A program made the position numbers and the translations under genes. Shown here piece by piece: positions 45,501 through 52,515 of a stretch of 64,000 bases of DNA. The DNA comes from CAIKZJ01 sp964626015. Lineage in GTDB: Bacteria > Bacteroidota > Ignavibacteria > Tepidaquicellales > Tepidaquicellaceae. How positions within the stretch are numbered: position 1 is the first letter of the stretch; each line of letters opens with the position of its first letter. The stretch covers positions 1 to 64,000 of the forward strand of contig CAZVCC010000007.1 in assembly GCA_964626015.1 (NCBI GenBank), read 5' to 3'. Below the pieces are notes generated by a model. That model saw nothing but the letters and a program-made list of their open reading frames with translations, had not been told where the DNA came from and did not search any database.

Positions 45501-45658
45501 ATAAAGTCTTTGATTAATGCAAACGGCGGGTCAGTATTAAAAGTCTTCCCGCATCCTGATATAAATGATAGGATTAGATTAAATTTGCACTTGCCCGATG
45601 AGGACTCGCTTATGTTCCTTTGTACTTTCTTGTATAAAGAAATTATACTGCTGAGCAT
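42539..45658 (-). CDS. Transmembrane Lon-like (S16) protease with LamG-type ectodomain, paralogue 1
   Basis: A 1039-residue paralogue with the same plan and nearly the same domain borders: helical N-terminus, Lon-like domain with Ser290 (KGSSLGVG) and Lys340 (SGESIKDKVEAAF), the same 50-residue spacing as in the other copy, one transmembrane helix (about 420-438), an ASH-like domain (INFGDVAIGDQWFPV) and two LamG-like domains. The last 60 residues are almost identical to the other copy (DNVSGLPLLMIEPFE), and the DNA there is identical over about 30 bases, which suggests recent gene conversion. It lacks the Ser/Gly/Gln-rich linker found between the LamG domains of the other copy. It starts 9 bp after the stop of the 245-residue gene. 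Confidence 0.75.
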   Translation of the reverse strand: MLSSIISLYKKVQRNISESSSGKCKFNLILSFISGCGKTFNTDPPFALIKDFISILLDIILKSDISYTDPSKLNTVKYILNKSRNEYLNSKNGDVIITQIDKAADILNMQLLKSYFYLGKYDDGLIVLKDMLEQRDTFFGEQTDKPRNKIHRTKDIKTAKYALVNPEIYKESKAYEILTEIKSELNRLNSYSDTSINVLLVEHDSKNAGFSGGTIQNLICNTMKASLSKEEPIEFDNITDFNDLELQETLKEISTAANVLIKYISGKSVPPKTKRTLRFQNVRGIYKGSSLGVGSTIIASCNYFNYINSKRRYKISNAAAFTGVVNKDGKVLKVSGESIKDKVEAAFFSWVKYCVVPKENYNDAVSTSEELKKIYPTKELEVIGIETVEEVFNHPEIVQIETLGSFEYTRSVIERNKFKSTAALIVMLVLLTLILSIKFLPKDRKPLPKTDSEMYLIYAPDREPGWIFNNADYYGGDTINFGDVAIGDQWFPVIEFWNNGRGTEEFDVFVEGRDKDEFQSTWLYKKEQPDAPGRMREDISQILYVKFVPTKDDGDKRATLIFENKETKHRKEIFLKGVSKRFNNGYCIDIGESDDLLLLEPNTNLIQSNMTISMWIKPYYIDTTVRGNILTNENNPLTNNKFNLFSYSNGKVGVDVAGSKSREIPIYAIRSDLKLIKNQWNFLSVIFGDTTITLVLNDKAEVYPAEKNYLRIMDDCIFSGIYRPADRGRDYDAPIYMKFYMDELKIYKKVITVEELIQNRLNPDYRKKDVLVYYTFEDATPRRVYDASRNDFWPRLYGGVRRVIDSEQPFKRKITSVKTSTGKNTVFKTDGKGFLRLNKNLFQMSSSFTFQCDYKVVLDSIHEDVSLLQPFFPNKPSLDISLRPGRDSVYLYLLNGYEDFMFKKGITAGSFKGWTRYTMSYDSKKNEFRFYINNKEVFSKNDFFPTDITKNYMGISFALINYFGSPRFISKGGSAIDNLKLFNRAISGEEIYSDTKDGLIAYWTFENTDKELAYDNVSGLPLLMIEPFELKTEDVDFIR

Positions 45659-45667
45659 GGGCGGGGT

Positions 45668-46405
45668 TTAATATATCAAAAGTTCGAACTTCGACTCAGT
45701 TAATGCTTTCGGTATAATTATTTCATTTTTGTTTAACGTTACAAAATCTTTGTATTTTGAAGATTTCATTATCACGGTTTTTATGCCTTCTGACTTTTCA
45801 AGCCCTATAATCATTTCTCCGTTATTCATCGTAAGTTTATTAACAATGTAATCTTTATCTAAAGTAAGAGCCGTGTACTGGTCTGCACCTTTTGGCATTA
45901 CGAACAATATCATTACCTTAGGGGGAATTAAGTTAAATGTAAATTTCCTGTAATCAAAATTCTTGAACCCCGATAGTATTATTTCGTTCTTTGGGTTGTT
46001 TATGAAATACTTATTAGTTTCCGGACAGTATAGAATACTGTTTGAAATGTCTTTGCTGTCTTCGGAAATTATTGAAGCCGTTAACGTCGAGTCTTCCTGA
46101 ACGGCTTTTTCATCTATCTTCAGCGCAAAGTCATCATCTTCCGATATGTAAAAATAGGTATCGCTCTTGTATTTCGACGTTTCTCCGCTGTCCGCGGCAA
46201 ACGTGGTCAATTGCATACCGCCCGTTGACAAATTATCTTCCCCGAAAGAATCAGGTTTAAAAACAATAATCTTTTTAATTATTTCTTCAGGCTCTGTTTT
46301 CCACTTCCCGCTTATGAATTCGAGATAGGCTTCCTGTTCCCTTCCAAGCTCGCCCGTGAGTTTTTCTTTTGAGTTTATTATTTTATTCAGATAGTTTTCC
46401 GACAT
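45668..46405 (-). CDS. Soluble beta-rich protein of the Lon-LamG operon
   Basis: A 245-residue acidic protein without signal peptide or membrane helix; I do not recognise a family. The first 55 residues are helical and charged (NKIINSKEKLTGELGREQEAYLEFIS). Around residue 68 is GGMQLTTFAADSGETS, resembling an LAADSG motif that I associate with small proteins encoded beside sigma-like or effector proteins; this is only a resemblance. The rest is predicted beta strands. It overlaps the upstream gene by 23 bp and stops 9 bp before the first Lon-LamG gene, so it belongs to the same transcript and may be an adaptor or inhibitor. Confidence 0.6.
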   Translation of the reverse strand: MSENYLNKIINSKEKLTGELGREQEAYLEFISGKWKTEPEEIIKKIIVFKPDSFGEDNLSTGGMQLTTFAADSGETSKYKSDTYFYISEDDDFALKIDEKAVQEDSTLTASIISEDSKDISNSILYCPETNKYFINNPKNEIILSGFKNFDYRKFTFNLIPPKVMILFVMPKGADQYTALTLDKDYIVNKLTMNNGEMIIGLEKSEGIKTVIMKSSKYKDFVTLNKNEIIIPKALTESKFELLIY

Positions 46406-47375
46406 ACGTGTTTTCTTCTCTTTGAATTAATGATATTATTTCGGAGTTCAGCCTGTCCAGTACGTATTCAACTTTGTAACGAAATCCTTTCCCGTGAGTT
46501 CCTTCGAGATACTTTTCTATTAGTGCCTGCACCGACTCTCTTTCGTTTCCGTTTGTGTAACAATTAATAATTTCTTCTACTATGTTATATATGCAGTTTT
46601 TCTCTTTTTCGGAAAAATTTTTCTTATTGATATATTTATTCAGCTTTATGGCAAAGCTCTTTTTTACTTCTTCGAGGAGAAGCCGGAGGTAAATGGATGT
46701 TTCGGGGCTTGAGGCGGTTTTTTGAAATGCAGCCCTGTAGCTATGGCAGAAGTACTCTTTGTATATGAGGAGCAGGTCCGCGAAGGGCACGGCATGCAGG
46801 TACTCATTTTGGGATTCGAGAGCGTCGAAGACAAAGTTTATGAAGCTTTTCGGGGATTTATGAGCCTCGCCGTTGTTCGCATGCAGAAGACGGAGGAGCA
46901 TGTTTTTTTCGATGCATAGAGCGGATTCGAAATCTATCTTTTTTCGATGGACGTATCTGTTTGAAAAGATGTCTGTTGTTTTATAGCCTTCTTCACTGAT
47001 AGCCCCCCTAAGACTTCTGTGCATTTTCTTTGTAACGGGGTCCGTTATGGTGAAGACGTTTTCCATTCTGTAGAGTGCGGCAGTATAAACGAACTTTTTC
47101 AGAACCCCGTAGAACTCTTCTTCGGTTGCGGGTTGTACATTCAACCCATCAAAAAACCTCTTAAAATGAACGAGGCAGCCGCTTTCGACGGTGAAGAGCT
47201 CTGCAGTAAGGTCAACGGCGGTGTCGTAGCTGTTCAGTTCGCCGTATGAGATTAGTCTGCCTTTGAGAATTAAAAACCGTATATATTCTTCGGAAATTTT
47301 TATTATTTCAGCAGCAAACCTGTTTAATAGCTTGTTGTTTTCTATGAAAAATCCGGACTTGTAAAGTTCAAACAT
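46383..47375 (-). CDS. Helical protein, first gene of the Lon-LamG operon
   Basis: A 330-residue cytosolic protein, almost wholly alpha-helical, with no signal peptide. Residues 50-76 (DTAVDLTAELFTVESGCLVHF) faintly recall the core of sigma factor region 2, and FVYTAALYRMENVFTITDP follows with similar spacing, but the C-terminal half has no recognisable region 4, so I do not call it a sigma factor. It is the promoter-proximal gene of the operon and overlaps the next gene by 23 bp. A CCGGCT/AGCCGG hairpin lies at 47413-47430 in its leader. Confidence 0.6.
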   Translation of the reverse strand: MFELYKSGFFIENNKLLNRFAAEIIKISEEYIRFLILKGRLISYGELNSYDTAVDLTAELFTVESGCLVHFKRFFDGLNVQPATEEEFYGVLKKFVYTAALYRMENVFTITDPVTKKMHRSLRGAISEEGYKTTDIFSNRYVHRKKIDFESALCIEKNMLLRLLHANNGEAHKSPKSFINFVFDALESQNEYLHAVPFADLLLIYKEYFCHSYRAAFQKTASSPETSIYLRLLLEEVKKSFAIKLNKYINKKNFSEKEKNCIYNIVEEIINCYTNGNERESVQALIEKYLEGTHGKGFRYKVEYVLDRLNSEIISLIQREENTYVGKLSE

Positions 47376-47730
47376 AATACCGCTGTGTTATGTTAATAAA
47401 ATTATAGCTTTACCGGCTTTAATGAGCCGGCATTTCACAGAGCAACGCCGATTTTTTAACTGATAGATGTAACAAATGATAATTAGATTGTGTAAAAGTA
47501 ATTATTAAAAAAGATTGATTCAACACATTATTAAATATACCCCGTACTTTTTTCAATTAATCATTTAACAGTATAGGGTATAAAAGCAGAGAGATTGGAG
47601 CTGGAAGAAAAGAATTAGGGGGCGGGGGAAAAGGGGCTGCGGTCTCGTTTTCGCTTCTCACTTTAATACGCGGTTTTATATTCTTATATTTAAAAACTTT
47701 TCAATATTATTTTTTAATCAAATATATTTT
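47376..47730. other. Divergent promoter region of the Lon-LamG operon and argF
   Basis: About 355 bases between the two divergent start codons. A short hairpin (CCGGCT with AGCCGG, 47413-47430) sits 38 bp upstream of the Lon-LamG operon. A GC-rich purine stretch lies at about 47600-47645. No RNA gene is seen. Confidence 0.45.
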
Positions 47731-48732
47731 ATGGCATTTAATTTAAGAAACAGACACTTGCTGAAGCTTGCTGATTTAAGCCAGAGGGAGATTAATTTCC
47801 TGCTTGACCTTTCAAGAGACCTTAAGAGGGCTAAATACGCGGGGACGGAGCAGCAGCGTTTAAGAGGAAAGAATATAGCATTGATTTTTGAGAAGGCTTC
47901 AACGCGGACGAGGTGCGCGTTTGAGGTTGCAGCGTTTGACCAGGGCGCACAGGTTACCTATCTCGGTCCTTCGGGCTCGCAGATTGGGCAGAAGGAATCG
48001 ATGAAAGATACTGCAAGAGTTCTGGGAAGGATGTACGATGCGATTGAATACCGCGGTTACGGGCAGAAGATTGTTGAAGAGCTTGCGGCGTATGCAGGCG
48101 TGCCAGTTTACAACGGGCTAACGGATGAGTGGCACCCCACACAGGCGCTTGCGGATTTTCTCACGATGCAGGAGCATTCAGATAAACCATTGAATAAAAT
48201 AAGCTATTGCTATATAGGCGACACACGTTCGAACATGGGCAACACGTTAACGGTTGACGGGTGCATTATGGGTATGGACGTGAGGATTTGCGGACCGAAA
48301 AGTTTGTGGCCAGATAAGGAAGTTCAGGATATGGCGAGAGAGTTTGCAAAGAAATCGGGCGGAAGCCTTATGATTACAGAGGATCCAGCCAAAGCAGTTA
48401 AAGGCGTTGATTATATTTATACCGATGTCTGGCTTTCGATGGGAGAGGCTGCGGAGAAATGGGCCGAGAGGATTAAGCTTCTTAAACCTTATCAGGTAAA
48501 TGCAAAGCTTATGAAGAAGACGGGCAATCCGAGTACGAAATTCCTTCACTGTCTGCCGGCATTCCATAACAGGGAAACAACAGTAGGCGAGGAGATTTAT
48601 CAGAGGTACGGTCTTGACGGGCTAGAGGTTACGGAAGATGTTTTTGAGTCTGAAGCGTCGGTGGTTTTTGATGAAGCGGAAAACAGAATGCATACAATTA
48701 AAGCGGTGCTTGTAGCAACGCTGGGTGACTAA
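47731..48732 (+). CDS. argF: Ornithine carbamoyltransferase
   Basis: Joins carbamoyl phosphate and ornithine to citrulline in arginine synthesis, or runs backwards in arginine breakdown. The 333 residues hold the carbamoyl-phosphate motif STRTR (57-61), HPTQ (135-138), the ornithine-binding DSVWLSMG-like segment (TDVWLSMGE) and HCLPAFHNRET. The sequence is strikingly close to the enterobacterial ArgF/ArcB type (GPSGSQIGQKES, YRGYGQ). No other arg or arc gene is present, so anabolic or catabolic use cannot be decided. Transfer from another phylum is possible. Confidence 0.94.
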   Translation: MAFNLRNRHLLKLADLSQREINFLLDLSRDLKRAKYAGTEQQRLRGKNIALIFEKASTRTRCAFEVAAFDQGAQVTYLGPSGSQIGQKESMKDTARVLGRMYDAIEYRGYGQKIVEELAAYAGVPVYNGLTDEWHPTQALADFLTMQEHSDKPLNKISYCYIGDTRSNMGNTLTVDGCIMGMDVRICGPKSLWPDKEVQDMAREFAKKSGGSLMITEDPAKAVKGVDYIYTDVWLSMGEAAEKWAERIKLLKPYQVNAKLMKKTGNPSTKFLHCLPAFHNRETTVGEEIYQRYGLDGLEVTEDVFESEASVVFDEAENRMHTIKAVLVATLGD

Positions 48733-48874
48733 CAAGCGTATCCACACAGCTGACTAAATGAACGCGTAGGAGATAACTTACGGCGTACAGCGTTCGGTAG
48801 TCGGAGTGTGGAATTAGTTACGAGCCCAAGTAGTACAGCGGGTACAAGAGAATACGAAAATTGCTTAATATTAA

Positions 48875-48905
48875 GAAAAAAGGCGGGTTTTTGCCCGCCT
48901 TTTTC
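48875..48905. terminator. Bidirectional Rho-independent terminator after argF
   Basis: AAAAAAGGCGGG pairs with CCCGCCTTTTT across a TTTTTG loop. The T run lies after the stem on the plus strand, about 145 bp downstream of argF. Confidence 0.9.
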
Positions 48906-48978
48906 ATTTTTCACACAATTTTACGTAAATATTACAAAGAAAGCAGGAAGGTTTTGCCATTTTTCCAGAGCAGATTTA

Positions 48979-49044
48979 TATGGCAGGCATATCGCAGGCA
49001 TATCGCAGGCATATCGCAGGCATAACGCAGGCATATCGCAGGCA
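48979..49044 (-). repeat. Six-unit 11-bp repeat element, inverted copy
   Basis: Six 11-bp units (TATCGCAGGCA on the plus strand, that is TGCCTGCGATA on the minus strand). One unit has TAACGCAGGCA, and the distal unit is TATGGCAGGCA. Read on the minus strand it has the same ATTTTTTATGTA leader and a final unit of the TGCCTGCCNTA type as the array at 19904. Confidence 0.9.
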
Positions 49045-49217
49045 TACATAAAAAATGTATAAATTAAGGGTTTTGCGGCGGTGAATTGTCGAAATTCGGT
49101 TAAAAAATGAGGTTTTGTGCGAATAAATTCTGAAAATCCGGTTAAAAACAAAGCCGACTAAATTTTTCTAAAGAAATTTTTCCAAAAATCTGTACTTTCG
49201 TAATATATATACGGAGA

Positions 49218-50207
49218 ATGCAAAAGAGAAAATTCATAGCGCAGAGCAGATTAATGCGGGAACTGCTGAAAGAAGTGGAATTTGTACGATATGCGGATTG
49301 TCCTGTTTTAATCATAGGCGAAACCGGAACGGGCAAGGAAATTCTTGCAGATTATATTCACGCAAACAGCCCACGAAGCGAAAAGAGATTTGTTAAAGTC
49401 AGCCTTTCGTCATTGCCGGGTTCCTTGTTTGAGTCGGAGCTTTTCGGACACGAGCGGGGTGCTTATACGGGTGCGGATAAATCGCAGACGGGCTTCTTTG
49501 AGGCGGCGCACAATGCAACAATTTTTCTTGATGACATAGACGACTTTCCTTTGCATCTTCAGCCAAAACTTTTAAGGGTTGTTGAAAACAAAGAGCTAAT
49601 ACGAATAGGTGCAAACAATCCCATACCCAGCGATGTAAGAATTATTACCTCCTCAAAAGTTGAGCTTAAAGAGCTTGTTGATAAGGGCACTTTCCGTTCG
49701 GATTTATTTTATCGTCTAAGCTTGTTTAGACTGTACATTCCGCCTTTGAGAGAGAGGAAAGAGGATATACCATATTTATTGAGCTACTTTGTAAGCTTAG
49801 ACGAGCAAAACAATAAAGCTGCTGTAAATGTAAAAAACATAAACATACAAGCGCTTTATGACTATGACTGGAAAGGCAATGTAAGAGAACTTCGCAACTT
49901 TGCCGAAAAACTTCTTCTTTATCCTCAGGAAGAAATAGACGAAAATTTTGAAAGAATCTTTGAAAGCTTTGTGTACGGAAACAATATCAGCAACAATCGG
50001 GGCGAATTACAAACGGGTTCGGATACTGAGCAAGAGGATTCGTTAGATTTCATGGTGGAAAACTATGAAAAAAAGTTAATTATTGAATCACTTAAAAGAA
50101 GTTTCGGCAACGTTAATCTTTCCGCCCGCTTGTTAAAAATCAAATCATCTACACTTCGAGATAAAGTAAGAAAGTTTCAGATAGACACAACCCGATATAA
50201 AAGATAA
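49218..50207 (+). CDS. Sigma-54-dependent transcription activator, PspF-like (no receiver domain)
   Basis: A 329-residue bacterial enhancer-binding protein. The AAA+ domain begins at residue 6, with Walker A GETGTGKE (34-41), the sigma-54-contacting loop GAYTGA (81-86; Phe to Tyr, which is tolerated in the family), Walker B TIFLDDID (101-108) and the arginine-finger segment FRSDLFYRLSLFRLYIPPLRER. A Fis-type helix-turn-helix ends the protein (NLSARLLKIKSSTLRDKVRKF). There is no N-terminal receiver, PAS or GAF domain, as in PspF, so activity may be set by a separate partner. No sigma-54 promoter was recognised nearby. Confidence 0.92.
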   Translation: MQKRKFIAQSRLMRELLKEVEFVRYADCPVLIIGETGTGKEILADYIHANSPRSEKRFVKVSLSSLPGSLFESELFGHERGAYTGADKSQTGFFEAAHNATIFLDDIDDFPLHLQPKLLRVVENKELIRIGANNPIPSDVRIITSSKVELKELVDKGTFRSDLFYRLSLFRLYIPPLRERKEDIPYLLSYFVSLDEQNNKAAVNVKNINIQALYDYDWKGNVRELRNFAEKLLLYPQEEIDENFERIFESFVYGNNISNNRGELQTGSDTEQEDSLDFMVENYEKKLIIESLKRSFGNVNLSARLLKIKSSTLRDKVRKFQIDTTRYKR

Positions 50208-50216
50208 AATAACAAA

Positions 50217-50236
50217 GCGGGGAGGAGAGTCCCCGC
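50217..50236. terminator. Hairpin between convergent genes
   Basis: GCGGGGA pairs with TCCCCGC across a six-base loop between the stops at 50207 and 50250. It lacks a long T run, so termination is probable rather than certain. Confidence 0.5.
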
Positions 50237-50249
50237 GAGTTAAAATTTA

Positions 50250-50837
50250 TTACAACTGTTTTTCTATAGCCGCTGTCATTTCGTCGGATTCGGGTTTGAC
50301 TTTGCTCTTGTACCTGCCGACAACATTTCCGTTTTTATCTATTAAGAACTTTTCGAAATTCCAGGAAATATCTCCTGCAGGTTCGAAGTTTATGAGTTTT
50401 GCGTACAGGGATGATTTTTCACTGCCAAGAACTTTTATCTTATCAAACAGAGTAAACGAAACGTTATAATTTGTTTTGCAGAAATCCTGTATTTCCTCCA
50501 TTGTGCCGGGTTCCTGACCGCCGAAATCGTTACAGGGAAAAGCGAGTATTTCAAATCCTCTATCTTTATACTTTTCATAAATTAACTGCAGGCCTTCGTA
50601 CTGTTTTGTGTAGCCGCACTTCGAGGCTACGTTCACGACAAGAAGGACTTTGCCTTTATAGTCTGACAACGCTTTTTCCTGTCCGTCAGTGGTCTTAACT
50701 TTCTGGTCGGATATATTTATCGGGTCTGATGTTTTTGGTGTCATGTTGTTTGTGTTTTGAGTTTCCGGTTTTTTATTGCAACCGAAGGAGGATATACTTA
50801 CTGCCATTAATATTATTAAGAAAATTATTCTTTTCAT
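50250..50837 (-). CDS. Glutathione peroxidase-family lipoprotein
   Basis: A 195-residue thiol peroxidase reducing hydroperoxides, probably with thioredoxin-like donors. The signal peptide ends in a lipobox (SSFGC, Cys20), so it should be anchored in a membrane on the outer side. NVASKCGYT contains the peroxidatic Cys74 (Cys rather than Sec), FPCNDFGGQEPG holds Cys102 and the catalytic Gln108, and WNFEKFL holds the Trp. About 25 residues of Asn/Thr-rich linker separate the lipid anchor and the domain. Confidence 0.93.
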   Translation of the reverse strand: MKRIIFLIILMAVSISSFGCNKKPETQNTNNMTPKTSDPINISDQKVKTTDGQEKALSDYKGKVLLVVNVASKCGYTKQYEGLQLIYEKYKDRGFEILAFPCNDFGGQEPGTMEEIQDFCKTNYNVSFTLFDKIKVLGSEKSSLYAKLINFEPAGDISWNFEKFLIDKNGNVVGRYKSKVKPESDEMTAAIEKQL

Positions 50838-50887
50838 GCTTGTTGTGTTAAGTTTATATGTAAGTAAACAAACAATAGTGTTCTATG

Positions 50888-50944
50888 CGTTCCCATGGTT
50901 GATTAGATTTCGTTCCGATGGTTGATTAGATTACGTTCCCATGG
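50888..50944 (+). repeat. Three 23-bp direct repeats
   Basis: CGTTCC(C/G)ATGGTTGATTAGA units start at 50888 and 50911, and a truncated third unit (CGTTCCCATGG) starts at 50934. The period is exactly 23 bp. The in-frame ATG in the third unit would extend the VOC gene, but the better start is downstream. Confidence 0.75.
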
Positions 50945-51033
50945 CGGACTATGGAAACGAGGAGAAATATTGTATGGAATTGTTGAGTATTTTTTCATGT
51001 TTAAAGTATAAAACAAATAAAAGGAGTTATATC

Positions 51034-51405
51034 ATGGCAGAAAAAAATCCAATAGGTTGGTTTGAAATACATGTTAAAGATTTTGATAAAGCAAGAGATT
51101 TTTACGGTAAGCTTTTTAACTGGGAGTTCAACCTTTCACAAAGCACAAAAACGCAATACTGGAATATCTTTACGGGAGATGGTTCCATAGGCGGCGGATT
51201 TATGAAGAAAGAAAAACCCGAGCACGAGGGTCAGGCAGTAGTGCTTTATGTTTCAGTAGAAAATATTGACAGCACGCTGAAGAATGTGCAAGAGCTTGGC
51301 GGCAAGACTTTTACGCCCAAAACACTGATTAATGAAAAAGCGGGCTACTTTGCTTTGTTCTACGATAATGATAATAATTTAATCGGTCTCTGGTCGAAAA
51401 ACTAA
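51034..51405 (+). CDS. VOC (glyoxalase/bleomycin resistance) superfamily protein
   Basis: A 123-residue protein of two beta-alpha-beta-beta-beta modules (FEIHVKDFDKARDFYGKLFNWEF and VVLYVSVENIDSTLKNVQELGGKTF, ending FALFYDNDNNLIGLW). It starts at ATG 51034, with an AAGGAG ribosome binding site seven bases before it, rather than the ATG at 50941 that lies in a repeat. The group includes PhnB-like and glyoxalase-related enzymes; the substrate is unknown. A copy of the AGCGGACAG dispersed word follows the stop at 51420. Confidence 0.88.
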   Translation: MAEKNPIGWFEIHVKDFDKARDFYGKLFNWEFNLSQSTKTQYWNIFTGDGSIGGGFMKKEKPEHEGQAVVLYVSVENIDSTLKNVQELGGKTFTPKTLINEKAGYFALFYDNDNNLIGLWSKN

Positions 51406-51440
51406 CGTACGGGAGAGGCAGCGGACAGATTTTAGTTTAA

Positions 51441-52049
51441 TTATTGAGGTGCGACAGTTAACTCAAGAAACTCAATGTTTGATGGTTTTTCGATGTCACG
51501 GATTTGTACGGGTGCGTTAATATTTATGTTATTTGCGGATACGGTGATTCCTTCGAAGCTTGCTTTTAGAACGTATTTATTGTTATAAACAGAAAACTTC
51601 GAGCCTGTATTATTTTCATAAATATCGCATGTAAATCCTGAGACGATTTCATTGCCTGATTTCATCAACTTTGATACAATCTCCCCTGCATCAGAAAGGA
51701 CGGCAAAGTTATTAAAATAATTGTGGTCTTTTACAATGCGTGATTTAACCGGCTGGACAACGGTTTCAGTAGTAAAGTAAAAATATATCCAGTCTTTATC
51801 TATAAACCTTGTTTCAAGGTTTGTCTGCCCGTTAACATTTTTCTCAAGTTCAAGTTTTACATTACTTCCTTTCTTGCTCATAGTAATCTTCCCGTTTCCC
51901 GCTCCCGTAACGTCATAGCTAATTATAGCAGAAGATGAATCTGTAGAATTATTATCTATAATCTTTGCTACCTTTTTCTGCTCCTCTTCACAGCCTTGTA
52001 TGACGAGAACGGCAAGGATAACGAATAAACCGAGTAGTATGTGCTTCAA
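51441..52049 (-). CDS. Lipoprotein of unknown function
   Basis: A 202-residue protein with a lipoprotein signal (HILLGLFVILAVLVIQGC, Cys20). The mature part is beta-rich (ISYDVTGAGNGKITMSKKGSNVKLELE) in a way that resembles DUF4412-type proteins, and ends ELTVAPQ. It has no catalytic motif. It is convergent with the VOC gene and has no clear partner. Confidence 0.75.
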   Translation of the reverse strand: MKHILLGLFVILAVLVIQGCEEEQKKVAKIIDNNSTDSSSAIISYDVTGAGNGKITMSKKGSNVKLELEKNVNGQTNLETRFIDKDWIYFYFTTETVVQPVKSRIVKDHNYFNNFAVLSDAGEIVSKLMKSGNEIVSGFTCDIYENNTGSKFSVYNNKYVLKASFEGITVSANNININAPVQIRDIEKPSNIEFLELTVAPQ

Positions 52050-52515
52050 GTGTTAAAGTTTTTATATCATAATAATTTAATTGAATAATTTATACAATCG
52101 AATTAATTTTCTCAAAATAGGGGTATAGTGGTGCAGGGTACAGGGTATCCGCTACGGCGGACGTACAGAACACGACGTAGCCGATGGCTACAAACAAACT
52201 AAAGACAAACATTAACAAAGAATTTAACCGCAGTGTGCGCAGAGAACGCAGAGAACTAGCACTAAAATACAAAAGAGGAAATGAATTTAACGCAAAGATC
52301 GCAAAGAAGGCAAAGAACGCAAAGAAAACTATTAAGATTTTTTAATAAAAGTTTGTTTTTATTACAACATTTTTACGTATAGTAGCACGCAGGGTATAGG
52401 GTACGGGGCAAAGGGTACAAGGTTTTAGAGCGTAGTAACGAGGGAGCGTAGTTACGAGGAAAACATCTAAAGCATTTTATTTGTTATACATTTTAGTTTA
52501 AATAAATATAAAAAC
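52050..52515. other. Intergenic stretch rich in short repeats
   Basis: Contains GCAGAGAACGCAGAGAAC-type words (52235-52258), a run of GCAAAGAA words at 52290-52327, AGGGTA-type words at 52130-52150 and 52390-52420, and two tandem GAGCGTAGTAACGAGG units (52428-52459). It includes the promoter region of the subtilase gene. No gene is supportable. Confidence 0.5.
52428..52459 (+). repeat. Tandem 16-bp dispersed repeat
   Basis: GAGCGTAGTAACGAGG (52428-52443) is followed directly by GAGCGTAGTTACGAGG (52444-52459). A third copy, GAGCGTAGCAACGAGG, lies at 60185-60200, upstream of the DUF2007 gene. Confidence 0.7.

Larger units (their letters stand above)
48733..49217. other. Intergenic stretch with terminator and 11-bp repeat element
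   Basis: Contains short repeat-like words (TACAGCGTTCGG, AGTACAGCGGGTAC) at 48780-48850, the terminator at 48875-48905, and the 11-bp array at 48979-49044. Two imperfect copies of a CGAAATTCGGTTAAAAA-type word lie at about 49089 and 49129. Confidence 0.5.

Noticed and set aside
46383..47375. Sigma factor call for the first gene of the Lon-LamG operon
   Set aside because: Only a short region 2-like stretch is visible and no region 4 can be seen.
48780..48850. tRNA-like sequence after argF
   Set aside because: No cloverleaf with acceptor and T arms can be formed; it looks like dispersed-repeat debris.
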